DNA of 64,000 bases from AP-15 sp963775875 (lineage in GTDB: Bacteria; Pseudomonadota; Alphaproteobacteria; ATCC43930; CGMCC-115725), in contig CAVZKP010000037.1 of the NCBI GenBank assembly GCA_963775875.1, forward strand, positions 62,001 through 126,000, given 5' to 3'. Below the pieces are notes generated by a model that saw only the letters and a list, made by a program, of their open reading frames with translations, did not search any database and had not been told where the DNA came from. Shown here piece after piece: positions 47,134-55,724 of the stretch (positions within the stretch are counted from its first letter, which is position 1; each line of letters opens with the position of its first letter). Made by a program: the position numbers and the translations under genes.

Positions 47134-48509
47134 TCGCGCGCGGCGCCGATGTGCGCTTGCTGCTGCCCGGTTTTTCCGGCTTTCTCGATGCGTTCGAGAA
47201 TATTGCCGACATCGCCCGCCTGCCGACGCCGTTCGCGCCCGAACGGGTGCGGCTCGCCGTTGCCCGTCTGCCCGGTACCGGGCGGCTGGCCTATCTCGTC
47301 GACCATCCGCCATTCTACGACCGGCCCGGCAATCCCTATGCGCGCCCGGATGGCAGCGATTGGCCAGACAACCACCGCCGCTTCGGGCTGTTCGGCTGGG
47401 TCGCGGCCGCGCTGGCGCGCGGCGCCGATCGCGGCTGGCGTCCCGATATCCTGCATTGCCACGATTGGCACGGTGCGCTGGCGCCCGCCTACCTCGCGGC
47501 GGCGCCGCCGGCCGACGCTGCGGTGCCGAGCGTGTTCACGATCCACAATATCGCCTATCGCGGGCTGTTCCCGGCCGGGATCTTCCCGGAACTGGCGCTG
47601 CCGCCGGAATTCTTCTCGGTCGATGGCGTCGAGTTCTTTGGACAGGTGGCGTTCATCAAGGCCGGGCTGTTCTACGCCGACCGCCTGACCACGGTCAGCC
47701 CGACCTATGCGCGCGAGATCCAGACCCCGGCTTTCGGCTGGGGTCTCGACGGGCTGCTGCGCAGCCGCGCCGGCGTGCTGACCGGGATTTTGAACGGGGT
47801 CGATGGCGAGGTCTGGGATCCCCGGCACGACGCGAACCTGCCGCAGGCCTATGGCGTCGAGAACGCGGCGGCGGGAAAGCGGGCGGCCAAGGCTGTCCTG
47901 CAGCGCCGGCTGGGGCTGGAGGCGCGGGTGAGCGCGCCATTGTTCGGCGTGGTCAGCCGGCTGACCCCGCAAAAGGGCCTCGATCTGCTGCTCGCCATCA
48001 TCCCGCAGCTGGTGGCGGGCGGCGGCCAGCTCGCCTTGCTCGGCTCCGGCGACCCCGATCTCGAACGCGGTTTTGCGATAGCCGCGCAAACCCATCAAGG
48101 TTCGGTCGGGGTTGAACTCGGCTATGACGAGGCCTTGGCGCATCTGATCATCGCCGGCGCCGATCTCGTGCCGATGCCGTCGCGTTTCGAGCCCTGCGGC
48201 CTGACCCAGCTCTATGCCTTGCGCTACGGCAGCCTGCCGCTGGTCCGCCGGGTCGGCGGGCTCGCCGACACCATCCTCGGCGCCGATGCGGTCAGCCTGG
48301 CGAATGGCAGCGCGACCGGCTTCACCTTTGAGGAGGAGAGCGCGCAGGCGTTGACCGCCGCGATCGAGCGGGCCGCGGCGCTGTTTCGCGAGCCGGCGAT
48401 CTGGCAGCGGATGATGCGCCGGGCAATGACCCGCGACTTCAGCTGGGACGCCGCCGCCCGCCGCTATCTCGATCTGTACCGCGAATTAGCCGGGAACCCG
48501 GTGGGCTAG
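47043..48509 (+). CDS. glgA: glycogen (starch) synthase GlgA
   Basis: A 488-residue GT5 glycosyltransferase adding glucose from ADP-glucose to glycogen. N-terminal ADP-glucose loop KSGGLGDVAAGLPPAL; DILHCHDWHGALAPAYL; HNIAYRGLFP; TVSPTYAREIQTPAFGWGLD; C-terminal VSRLTPQKGLDLLLAI and the catalytic SRFEPCGLTQLYALRYGSLP. Full length and all motifs intact. No glgB, glgC or glgP lies alongside in this window. The stop is directly followed by an IS481 fragment. Confidence 0.93.
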   Translation: MRVLHVSAELYPWVKSGGLGDVAAGLPPALIARGADVRLLLPGFSGFLDAFENIADIARLPTPFAPERVRLAVARLPGTGRLAYLVDHPPFYDRPGNPYARPDGSDWPDNHRRFGLFGWVAAALARGADRGWRPDILHCHDWHGALAPAYLAAAPPADAAVPSVFTIHNIAYRGLFPAGIFPELALPPEFFSVDGVEFFGQVAFIKAGLFYADRLTTVSPTYAREIQTPAFGWGLDGLLRSRAGVLTGILNGVDGEVWDPRHDANLPQAYGVENAAAGKRAAKAVLQRRLGLEARVSAPLFGVVSRLTPQKGLDLLLAIIPQLVAGGGQLALLGSGDPDLERGFAIAAQTHQGSVGVELGYDEALAHLIIAGADLVPMPSRFEPCGLTQLYALRYGSLPLVRRVGGLADTILGADAVSLANGSATGFTFEEESAQALTAAIERAAALFREPAIWQRMMRRAMTRDFSWDAAARRYLDLYRELAGNPVG

Positions 48510-48703
48510 GTGTCGAAGCTATGAAGGTTGTTCATCCGGGTCTGGGGTGTGAGGTTGGGGTTGTGAAGCCAGCCAACCCTGACCCGGAGGCCCGGATGAA
48601 GGTACACAAGAATGCGCGGCTGACGCCGCAAGGTCGACTCCTGCTGGTTTTGCGGATCGAGGAAGAGGGTTGGACGGTGGCCGATGCGGCGGCGGCGGTA
48701 ACG
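48510..48703 (+). mobile_element. truncated IS481-family insertion sequence (left end and transposase N-terminus)
   Basis: Starts right after the glgA stop with an IS-like end (TGTCGAAGCTATGAAGGTTG). The ATG at 48596 then codes for an IS481-type transposase N-terminus: MKVHKNARLTPQGRLLLVL, followed by RIEEEGWTVADAAAA of the HTH. The match stops abruptly near 48703, and the convergent TMEM175 gene begins at 48711. The catalytic DDE domain and the right end are absent, so it is an immobile remnant. Confidence 0.75.
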
Positions 48704-48710
48704 TCGCCGG

Positions 48711-49292
48711 CTATTCGAGGCCTCGGACGATCGATTCGATGCGTCGATCGGGCGCAAACCACATCAGCGCTATCGCCACGTATAGCGAGATCGCGATCCA
48801 GGGTCGCACAAAGGCCAGCGGGATCGCGGCGGCATAGATCAGCAGCGACAGTTTGCCCTTCAAATCGCTGCCCACCGCGGCGGCGAGTGTCGAACTCTGA
48901 CCGTTGCAGGCGATAATCGCCCACTCCAACAGCAGATAGCCGATCGAGGCCATCGCCAGCACCGCGCCATAGGCCGCAGTCGGCAGGGCGGTGAAACCGG
49001 TATCGTCGATCCATCGGATCACGAACGGCACCAGCGAAATCCAGAACAGCAGCAGCAGGTTGGCCCACAGCACCTTGCCATCGACCCGCTCGGTAGCGTG
49101 CAGCATATGGTGGTGATTGTTCCAGAAGATGCCGACATTGATGTAGCTCAGCACATAGGCCAGAAAGATCGGCAGGCCGGACCTCAGCGCGGCGAAGTCG
49201 GAGCCCGCCGGCACCTTCATTTCAAGCACCATGATCGTGATGACGATGGCGATCACGCCGTCGGTGAACGCTTCGAGCCGGCCCTTGCCCAT
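48711..49292 (-). CDS. TMEM175-family (DUF1211) potassium channel-like protein
   Basis: A 193-residue six-helix membrane protein. The N-terminal signature RLEAFTDGVIAIVITIMVLE matches the FSDGVFAI selectivity-filter motif of TMEM175, with T in place of S. It continues with YINVGIFWNNHHHMLHATER, also typical. Bacterial members form leak-like K+ channels. ATG 49292 places the filter helix at the very N-terminus, as expected. Its 3' end abuts the IS481 remnant, which may have trimmed the original intergenic region. Confidence 0.85.
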   Translation of the reverse strand: MGKGRLEAFTDGVIAIVITIMVLEMKVPAGSDFAALRSGLPIFLAYVLSYINVGIFWNNHHHMLHATERVDGKVLWANLLLLFWISLVPFVIRWIDDTGFTALPTAAYGAVLAMASIGYLLLEWAIIACNGQSSTLAAAVGSDLKGKLSLLIYAAAIPLAFVRPWIAISLYVAIALMWFAPDRRIESIVRGLE

Positions 49293-49379
49293 TATCGAAC
49301 TCAGAGCCGCACCGCGTATTGCCGGCCCCCTGGATACATTCTCGCATTACCTCGGCGGGCGGCGATCACGCGGGTTCGC

Positions 49380-50480
49380 TTACACATTAAACCGGAAGTG
49401 CATGATGTCGCCGTCGCGGACCACGTAATCGGCGCCTTCGAGGCGCATGCGGCCGGCATCCTTGGCGCCCTGCTCGCCGCCATGGGCAACGAAATCCTCG
49501 TAGGAGATGGTTTCGGCGCGGATAAAGCCCTTTTCGAAATCGGTGTGGATGCGGCCTGCCGCCTGCGGCGCCTTGGTGCCGCGTTCGACGGTCCAGGCGC
49601 GTGCCTCCTTGGGCCCCACCGTGAGAAAGGTGATCAGGTCGAGCAAGGCATAGCCCGCGTGGATGACCCGGCCGAGCCCGGCCTCGGCGAGCCCGAGCGA
49701 GGCCAGAAACTCACCTCTCTCGCCGGCGTCGGCGAGCTGCGCCAGCTCGGCTTCGATCGCCGCCGAGATCACCACCGAACCGGCGCCGCGCGCCGCGGCA
49801 TACTCGGCCAGGCGACGGCTCTCGGCATTGCCCGCAGCGGCGCTGGCCTCGTCGACATTGGCGATATAGAGCATCGGTTTGGCGCTCAGCAGCTGCAGCG
49901 CATCGAGGCTCTTCAGCCGATCGGCGCCGACGACTGCCGAACGCGCCGTCGCGCCGGCGCGCAATGCCATCAGCACCGGCTCGATCATGTCGGCCAGCGC
50001 CTTGGCTTCCTTGTCGCCGCCGCGCGCCCGCTTGTGCACCGCCACGGCGCGGCGTTCGAGGCTTTCGAGATCGGCCAGCATCAGCTCGGTCTCGACCGTC
50101 TCGACGTCGCGGATCGGATCGACCGAGCCTTCGACATGAACGACGTTGCCGTCGGCAAAGCAGCGCACGACATGGGCGACCGCATCGACCTCGCGGATAT
50201 GCCCGAGAAACTGGTTGCCGAGCCCCTCGCCGCGGGCGGCGCCGCGCACCAGCCCGGCGATATCGACAAATTCGAGCTGGGTCGGGATGATCTTCGCCGA
50301 TTTCGCCAGACGGGCGCAGACCGCGAGCCGCTGGTCGGGCACCGCGACGCGTCCGACATTGGGCTCGATCGTGCAGAACGGGTAATTCGCCGCCTCGGCC
50401 GCTTCGGTCGCGGTCAGGGCATTGAACAGGGTCGACTTGCCGACATTGGGCAAGCCGACGATGCCGCAGTTGAAACCCAT
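49380..50480 (-). CDS. ychF: redox-regulated ribosome-associated ATPase/GTPase YchF (OLA1)
   Basis: A 366-residue Obg-like ATPase. G1 GLPNVGKST, switch I NYPFCTIEPN, G3 VDIAGLVRGAARGEGLGN, and a G4-region KPMLYIANVDE, where the non-canonical residues favour ATP over GTP. A coiled-coil insertion is followed by a C-terminal TGS domain (LITFLTVGPKEARAWTVERG). Full length. It is last in the minus-strand series prs-rplY-pth-ychF, 6 bases after pth, the usual arrangement in alphaproteobacteria. Confidence 0.95.
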   Translation of the reverse strand: MGFNCGIVGLPNVGKSTLFNALTATEAAEAANYPFCTIEPNVGRVAVPDQRLAVCARLAKSAKIIPTQLEFVDIAGLVRGAARGEGLGNQFLGHIREVDAVAHVVRCFADGNVVHVEGSVDPIRDVETVETELMLADLESLERRAVAVHKRARGGDKEAKALADMIEPVLMALRAGATARSAVVGADRLKSLDALQLLSAKPMLYIANVDEASAAAGNAESRRLAEYAAARGAGSVVISAAIEAELAQLADAGERGEFLASLGLAEAGLGRVIHAGYALLDLITFLTVGPKEARAWTVERGTKAPQAAGRIHTDFEKGFIRAETISYEDFVAHGGEQGAKDAGRMRLEGADYVVRDGDIMHFRFNV

Positions 50481-50486
50481 CGGCGG

Positions 50487-51095
50487 CTAAGGGCGCAGCG
50501 CGGCGGCGGGCGGGGCCGCCTCGGGCGGAGCGACGCGCCGAGCCACCTCGCTCATAAAGGCGTCGGGCATCCCGCCGAGCAGCAGCGGCGCCGTTTCGGC
50601 GACCGCATCGATCAGCGGCTCGACCCAATCGGTCATCTCGTCGGCCGGAAAATTCTGCAGCACATAGGGTTGCACCAGCTCCTTGACGCCGGGATGGCCG
50701 ACCCCGATCCGCACCCGCCAATAATCGGGTCCGATCAGCGGGTCGATCGAGCGCAGGCCGTTATGCCCGGCGCTGCCGCCGCCGCGTTTGACCCGCAGCT
50801 TTCCCGGACGCAGATCGATCTCGTCGTGGATCACCACGATGTCCTCGGGCACGATCCGGTAAAAGCTCATGGCGGCGAGCACCGCCTCGCCCGATGCATT
50901 CATAAAGGTCTGCGGCTTCAGCAGCAGCCGGCGCTCGCCGCCGATCGTACCCTCGGCGAGTTCGCCCTTGAAGCGGTTGCGAAAGGCGCCGAACCCGTGC
51001 CGGCGGGCGATCGCCTCGACCGCCATGAAGCCGATATTGTGGCGGTTGCGGGCATAGCGGGGGCCCGGATTGCCGAGGCCGACGACGAGGCGCAT
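50487..51095 (-). CDS. pth: peptidyl-tRNA hydrolase
   Basis: A 202-residue enzyme that releases peptides from dropped-off peptidyl-tRNA. Motifs: LVVGLGNPGPRYARNRHNIG with the catalytic His, LLKPQTFMNASGEAV, IVVIHDEIDLRPGKLRVKRG (catalytic Asp) and GGGSAGHNGLRSID. The Ala/Pro-rich C-terminal tail is longer than in E. coli, common in the class. Between rplY (42 bases upstream) and ychF. Confidence 0.94.
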   Translation of the reverse strand: MRLVVGLGNPGPRYARNRHNIGFMAVEAIARRHGFGAFRNRFKGELAEGTIGGERRLLLKPQTFMNASGEAVLAAMSFYRIVPEDIVVIHDEIDLRPGKLRVKRGGGSAGHNGLRSIDPLIGPDYWRVRIGVGHPGVKELVQPYVLQNFPADEMTDWVEPLIDAVAETAPLLLGGMPDAFMSEVARRVAPPEAAPPAAALRP

Positions 51096-51137
51096 GGCGG
51101 CGCCGCGGGCCTGGCCGCAGGCTTCTCGCTGCCGGCC

Positions 51138-51773
51138 TCAGGGCGCTGCTGCTGGTTCGGCGGCAGCGGGCGGCGCTGCGGCGGCGGTGGCCGCCTCCTC
51201 GCGCACCGCCTGGGAGGGCGCGATGCTGGCGATCGTGAAATCGCGCGCGGTGATCGTCGGGCGGCAGCCCTCCGGCAGCGTTACCGCGCTGATGTGGACG
51301 CTGTCGCCGATGTCGAGCCCGTCGAGACTTACGGTCAGATGGTCGGGGATGTTGTCGACCGGACAGATCAGTTCGATGCCGTGGCGGACGATGTTGAGGA
51401 TGCCGCCGCGGCGAATGCCGATCGACAGCTCCTGGCTGGTAAAGACCACCGGCACGGTCACCGTGACCCGGCTGGTGGCGCCGACCCGCATGAAATCGAC
51501 ATGCAGCGGCGCATCGGTCACCGGATGATACTGCACTTCGCGCGGCAGGGTGCGCTGCACCGTTCCGTCCACCGCGAGGTCGACCAAGGTCGCCAGAAAG
51601 CCGCGCTTGGCGAGCGCCCGCGACAATTCGCGCGGCTCCAGGCTGATCGGCGTCGGCTCCTGCGCGCCGCCATAGACGATGCCGGGAACGCGCCCCGCCC
51701 GCCGCGTCGCCCGGGCGGCGCCTTTGCCGGCGCGGGCGCGCAACTCGGCGGTGAGGGAAGTGATCTCGGGCAT
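51138..51773 (-). CDS. rplY: 50S ribosomal protein L25/general stress protein Ctc
   Basis: A 211-residue L25 of the long Ctc/TL5 type. The N-terminal 5S rRNA-binding domain includes ARATRRAGRVPGIVYGG, and the C-terminal beta domain includes VDNIPDHLTVSLDGLDIGDS, VHISAVTLPEG. An Ala/Glu-rich tail ends the protein. Located 142 bases after prs and 42 bases before pth on the same strand. Confidence 0.93.
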   Translation of the reverse strand: MPEITSLTAELRARAGKGAARATRRAGRVPGIVYGGAQEPTPISLEPRELSRALAKRGFLATLVDLAVDGTVQRTLPREVQYHPVTDAPLHVDFMRVGATSRVTVTVPVVFTSQELSIGIRRGGILNIVRHGIELICPVDNIPDHLTVSLDGLDIGDSVHISAVTLPEGCRPTITARDFTIASIAPSQAVREEAATAAAAPPAAAEPAAAP

Positions 51774-51915
51774 CGAACCTCGTTCCTTTCAGGCAGGGCG
51801 GATGGGGCCGGTTAGACCGCTCGTTTCATTTTCGGTCAAGTTCTTAAGAGATCTGCCTCAGGCGCTGGCGCGCAAGCCCGCCATCGGCGCGGCGGCCCGG
51901 GGCGAGCGGCAAGGC

Positions 51916-52852
51916 TCAATCAAACAGGCTCGAAACCGAGCGCTCCTCGCTGATCCGCCGGATCGCTTCGGCGATCAGCGGCGCAATCGACACCTGGCGG
52001 ATGTTGTTCGCCTGCTGCACCGCTTCGGTTGCGACGATGCTGTCGGTCGTGACCAGCGCCTCGATCGGCGAGGTCGATCACCCGCGCGACCGCGCCGCCC
52101 GACAGCACGCCATGCGTGACATAGGAGAACACCGAGGACGCGCCGGCCTCGATCAATGCCGCGGCCGCGTTGCACAACGTGCCGGCGCTGTCGACGATGT
52201 CGTCGACCAGGATGCAGCGCCGCCCGTCGACGTCGCCGATGATGTTCATGACCTCGGACACGCCGGCGCGCTCGCGCCGCTTGTCGATGATGGCGAGGTC
52301 GGCGTCGAGCCGCCGGGCGATCTGCCGGGCGCGCACGACGCCGCCGACATCGGGCGAGACGATGATCAGATCGCCGGCGCGCATGATGATCGAGGATATC
52401 CTTCACCAGCACCGGCGCGGCGAACAGATTGTCGGTCGGGATATCGAAGAACCCCTGGATCTGCCCGGCGTGAAGGTCGAGGGTCAGCACCCGGTCGGCG
52501 CCGGCGGCGGTGATCATGTTGGCGACGAGCTTGGCCGAGATCGGCGTGCGCGGAGCCGGATTTGCGGTCCTGCCGGGCATAGCCGTAATAGGGGATCACC
52601 GCCGTGACCCGGCGCGCCGAGCTGCGCTTCAGCGCATCGAGACGTGACCAGCAATTCCATCAGGTTGTCGTTGGCCGGAAACGAGGTCGACTGGATCACG
52701 AAGACGTCCTCGCCGCGGACGTTTTCGTGAATCTCGACAAACACCTCCATGTCGGAAAAGCGGCGCACGCTCGCCTTGGTCAGCGGCAGGTCGAGATAGG
52801 CGGCGATGGCTTCGGCGAGCGGCCGATTGCTGTTGCAGGCGAGAATTTTCAT
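51916..52852 (-). CDS. prs: ribose-phosphate pyrophosphokinase (PRPP synthetase), four frameshifts
   Basis: Makes PRPP for nucleotide, histidine and NAD synthesis. Segments in five successive frames join into one protein: MKILACNSNRPLAEAIAAYL, DMEVFVEIHENVRGEDVFVI; ARRVTAVIPYYGYARQDRKS; TPISAKLVANMITAAGADRV, LDLHAGQIQGFFDIPTDNL; DLIIVSPDVGGVVRARQIAR; CILVDDIVDSAGTLCNAAAA (PRPP loop); ALVTTDSIVATEAVQQANNI. Shifts lie near 52638-52648, 52546-52556, 52381-52392 and 52066-52077, each explained by one inserted base. Without them the length is exactly 310 residues, the family norm. The gene is essential in most bacteria, so sequencing or assembly errors are the likely cause. Confidence 0.88.
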
Positions 52853-52978
52853 GGCAGCGGCCAGCACCAGCGCCGGCGGGCCGAGCCCCGCGGCTTCACC
52901 TAAGCCGTAATGTAACAATTCGCGCCGGGCCTGGCAACCGCGCCGCCGCAGCCCTGAACCGGCCGGGCGCAGCCGGGT

Positions 52979-53857
52979 TCAGCTCTTGCCGGCAGAATTT
53001 GGCGCGCCCCGCGCGATCAGCGCCATGATCCCGTCCTGCGCCGCAACCGCAACCGTGTAGGCGACATCCCCCCACGGGCCGGCGAGCAGGCCGGCCGGGA
53101 CATCGTTCTCCTGCACCACGGTGCCGATCTCGCTGCCGTCTTTGCGCCGCACATGCCAGACGATCTTGACATGCTGCTTGCCCGATTCGGGTTTGGCCAC
53201 CGCGACATCGGCATCGAGCAGCAGATCGGCCTTTGCCTGCGGACCGGAGACGATCGCGATATCCTGCCGCTTCAACAGCTCGGTAATGGCGTTCGCCAGC
53301 GCATCTGCGCCATCGCCTGGCGCTCCCTCGACACCGCGCACCAGAAGCCGGGTCTGGCCGCCTTCCTCAGCCTCGACCGGGGCCTTGTCCTGCAGCATGG
53401 CGGCGATCTGCTCGGCGCTGGCGGCGGCGAGACGGTCGACGGCATCGTCCTTGCCCTGACGCCAATCGCCCGCCGTGGCTTCGATCCGCTCGGCCCGCTC
53501 GCCGAGCAGTTTGCCCGAGGCGTCGTGCAATTCCCACAGCGCGACCAGCGCCTCCTTGCCATCGGCCGGAGGCATCCCCTGGATCCTGCCGTCGAGCTGG
53601 TAGCTGGCGATGCTCGCGGTGCGGTCGCTGGCGGCGATGTCGCGCTTTTGCAATGCCTTCGCCATCGCCGGCGCGAGCTTTTCGGCAGTCGCCCGCGGTC
53701 CGCCCTTGAGCGGCGCGATCGCGACGCTGGCGCTGTCGCGCAAGGTCAGCATCGGCGAACCCGGCTTTGGCACGTCGTCGGCAAAGGGATGCGGCAATGG
53801 CTGACACGCCGCCAACAACAACGCCGCCGCGGCGCCGGCGCGCCGACCCGCAATCAT
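52979..53857 (-). CDS. hypothetical lipoprotein
   Basis: A 292-residue predicted lipoprotein: short signal peptide AGRRAGAAAALLLAAC with the lipobox Cys at about residue 18, then Pro-rich sequence. The mature part shows two similar alpha/beta halves (about 45-150 and 165-285) with PRATAEKLAPAMAKALQKRD, IAASDRT and later ALANAITELLKRQDIAIVSG, which suggests an internal duplication of a LpoB/CsgG-like fold, an inference. It overlaps the pgeF stop by 4 bases and ends the lgt operon. Presumably an envelope role. Confidence 0.72.
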   Translation of the reverse strand: MIAGRRAGAAAALLLAACQPLPHPFADDVPKPGSPMLTLRDSASVAIAPLKGGPRATAEKLAPAMAKALQKRDIAASDRTASIASYQLDGRIQGMPPADGKEALVALWELHDASGKLLGERAERIEATAGDWRQGKDDAVDRLAAASAEQIAAMLQDKAPVEAEEGGQTRLLVRGVEGAPGDGADALANAITELLKRQDIAIVSGPQAKADLLLDADVAVAKPESGKQHVKIVWHVRRKDGSEIGTVVQENDVPAGLLAGPWGDVAYTVAVAAQDGIMALIARGAPNSAGKS

Positions 53858-54621
53858 CCGTCGAGCGCGATGGCCGAAAGCCCGCGGCCATAGACGCCCT
53901 CGCCGCGCAGACAGGCCCGGCGATAGCTGAAGAACCGCTGTTCCTCGGCGACGGTATCGTGCGGCGCGGCTTGCACCAGCCCCACCCCGGCCCGGCCGAG
54001 ACGATGCTCGACATAGCCGGCGAGGTCGAACAGGAAGTGGCCCGAACGCCGCGCCGGCGCAAAATACGCCTCGGCGCCGGGATCTTCGGCGATGACCGGC
54101 TGCGGGAATTCCGGACCGACCTCATAGGATAGCGCGCCGATGCGGGGTCCGATCCCGGCGCGGATATGCCGCGGCTCGGCGCCGAGCGAGATCATGCCGG
54201 CGACCGTCGCCTCGACGATGCCGCCGAGCGCGCCGCGCCAGCCGGCATGCGCGGCGCCGATCACCCGGGCGACCGGATCGATAAGCAGGACCGGGGCGCA
54301 ATCGGCGGCCAGGACGCCGAGCGCCACGCCGGCGGCGCGGCTGACCATGCCGTCGGCCGAGGGCGCGTCCTCGCGGCGCCAGGGCTTGTCGACGCTGACG
54401 ACGACGGTGCTGTGAACCTGCCGGCAGGTGACCAGCCGGTCGGCCGGCAGATCGAGCCGGTCCATCGCAATGGCGCGGTTGTGCGCAACATTCTCCACCG
54501 GGTCGCCCGATCCGAAACCGCAATTGAGCGACCCGAACAGCCCGGCGCTGACCCCGCCCCGCCGGGTAAAGAACGCGTGCCGAACCGCGCTGTCCGTGTC
54601 GAGCGCATCGAGAACGATCAT
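53854..54621 (-). CDS. pgeF: peptidoglycan editing factor PgeF (YfiH/multicopper polyphenol oxidase family)
   Basis: A 255-residue purine-nucleoside-phosphorylase-like Cys/His metal hydrolase. Motifs: HAFFTRRGGVSAGLFGSLNC, TCRQVHSTVVV (His ligand), LAADCAPVLLIDP (Cys ligand), GAAHAGWRGALGGIVEATVA (His ligand) and the Cys near the end in RRACLRGEGVYGRG. Family members act in peptidoglycan precursor proofreading (removing misincorporated residues) and adenosine deamination. Overlaps its neighbours on both sides by 4 bases: methyltransferase upstream, lipoprotein downstream. Confidence 0.92.
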   Translation of the reverse strand: MIVLDALDTDSAVRHAFFTRRGGVSAGLFGSLNCGFGSGDPVENVAHNRAIAMDRLDLPADRLVTCRQVHSTVVVSVDKPWRREDAPSADGMVSRAAGVALGVLAADCAPVLLIDPVARVIGAAHAGWRGALGGIVEATVAGMISLGAEPRHIRAGIGPRIGALSYEVGPEFPQPVIAEDPGAEAYFAPARRSGHFLFDLAGYVEHRLGRAGVGLVQAAPHDTVAEEQRFFSYRRACLRGEGVYGRGLSAIALDG

Positions 54622-55724
54622 CGCGCTGACTCCGCAAAGTCGAAACCCGGGGGCGTCGGCAGCCCCGGCGAGCCCAAGGCCACGGCTTTGAACAGATCGC
54701 CCATCTGGGTCGGGTCGAGCAAGCGTTCGACGCCGCTTTCGAGCTGCCGCCGCTGGGCCGCGGTCGCCCGCCGCGACAGGGCCGCCAGCCGCGCCGCGGC
54801 GCCGAGCGCGCCGAGAAACCGGCCCTGCGGCACCGGCCCGCTTGCATCGGCTCCGGCCGATTGGGCGGCGCGCATCAAGGCGGCGAAATCGACATGGGCG
54901 CTCAGATCGGCATTTCCCGGCGATGCCAGCGCTTCGACCGGACGGTGGCGCGAGAGCGCGCGCAGGCTCGACCCCGGCCGGCTCGGGAAATGGCCGTAAT
55001 CGATCAGCAGGGCCATGCCCGGATCGCGGGTCAGGCGTGCGCCGAGGCTCGCTGCGAGGGCGAGCGCCGACGGGCAGAACTCGAAGACGCCGCCCGGCTC
55101 GGTGCTGTCGCGCAGCGTCTCGGGCACCAGCAGCGAGAGCGCCGGGTTTTCGGGCCCATCGGCAAACACCAGCCGGTGTTCAGGGTCGAGCGCCACCATC
55201 CGCTCCGACCAATGCCGCCGGCCGCGCACCAGCTGGCGGATCGGCAGCGCGTCGAGGAATTCGTTGGCGACGATCAGCGCCGGACCTGCTGGCAGGTCTT
55301 CGACCCCGCCCAGCCACACCGGGTTGGCGAAGCCGAGGCGGCGCTGCTGTTCTTCGCGCAGCACCGGGCTTGCCTCCACCAGATGCAGGCGCAAGGCGCG
55401 GCGAAATTCGGGCATTGTGCCGGCAGCGCGCAACAGGTCGTCGGCGAGCACGCCGCGGCCGGGCCCAAGCTCCGCCAGGATCAGCGGATCGGGTCGCCCG
55501 ATCTGCTGCCAGACCAATGCGCACCACAGACCGATCAGCTCGCCGAAGATCTGGCTGATCTCGGGGGCGGTCACGAAATCCCCGGCGCTGCCGAGCGGCC
55601 GCCGCGCCGCGTAATAGCCGAATTCGGGATCGTGCAGCGCCACCGCCATATAGGCCGCGAGCGTCAGCGGCCCCTCGGCGCGGATGCGGCGGGCGATCTT
55701 GTCGGCGAGCGCGTTCCGGGTCAC
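54618..55724 (-). CDS. class I SAM-dependent methyltransferase, NDUFAF7/MidA (DUF185) family
   Basis: A 368-residue protein. N-terminal family signature GPLTLAAYMAVALHDPEFGY, followed by YAARRPLGSAGDFVTAPEIS. The SAM-binding motif is LILAELGPGRGVLADDLLRA. Then IVANEFLDALPIRQLV and LLIDYGHFPSRPGSSLRAL. The mitochondrial homologue methylates an Arg of complex I; the bacterial substrate is not established. The start is GTG at 55724 overlapping the lgt stop (GTGA), and its end overlaps the pgeF start, so the three genes are coupled. Confidence 0.9.
   Translation of the reverse strand: MTRNALADKIARRIRAEGPLTLAAYMAVALHDPEFGYYAARRPLGSAGDFVTAPEISQIFGELIGLWCALVWQQIGRPDPLILAELGPGRGVLADDLLRAAGTMPEFRRALRLHLVEASPVLREEQQRRLGFANPVWLGGVEDLPAGPALIVANEFLDALPIRQLVRGRRHWSERMVALDPEHRLVFADGPENPALSLLVPETLRDSTEPGGVFEFCPSALALAASLGARLTRDPGMALLIDYGHFPSRPGSSLRALSRHRPVEALASPGNADLSAHVDFAALMRAAQSAGADASGPVPQGRFLGALGAAARLAALSRRATAAQRRQLESGVERLLDPTQMGDLFKAVALGSPGLPTPPGFDFAESAR

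Noticed and set aside
49098..51815. Plus-strand reading frame of about 900 codons
   Set aside because: Antisense to ychF, pth and rplY, which all carry complete family motifs on the minus strand.
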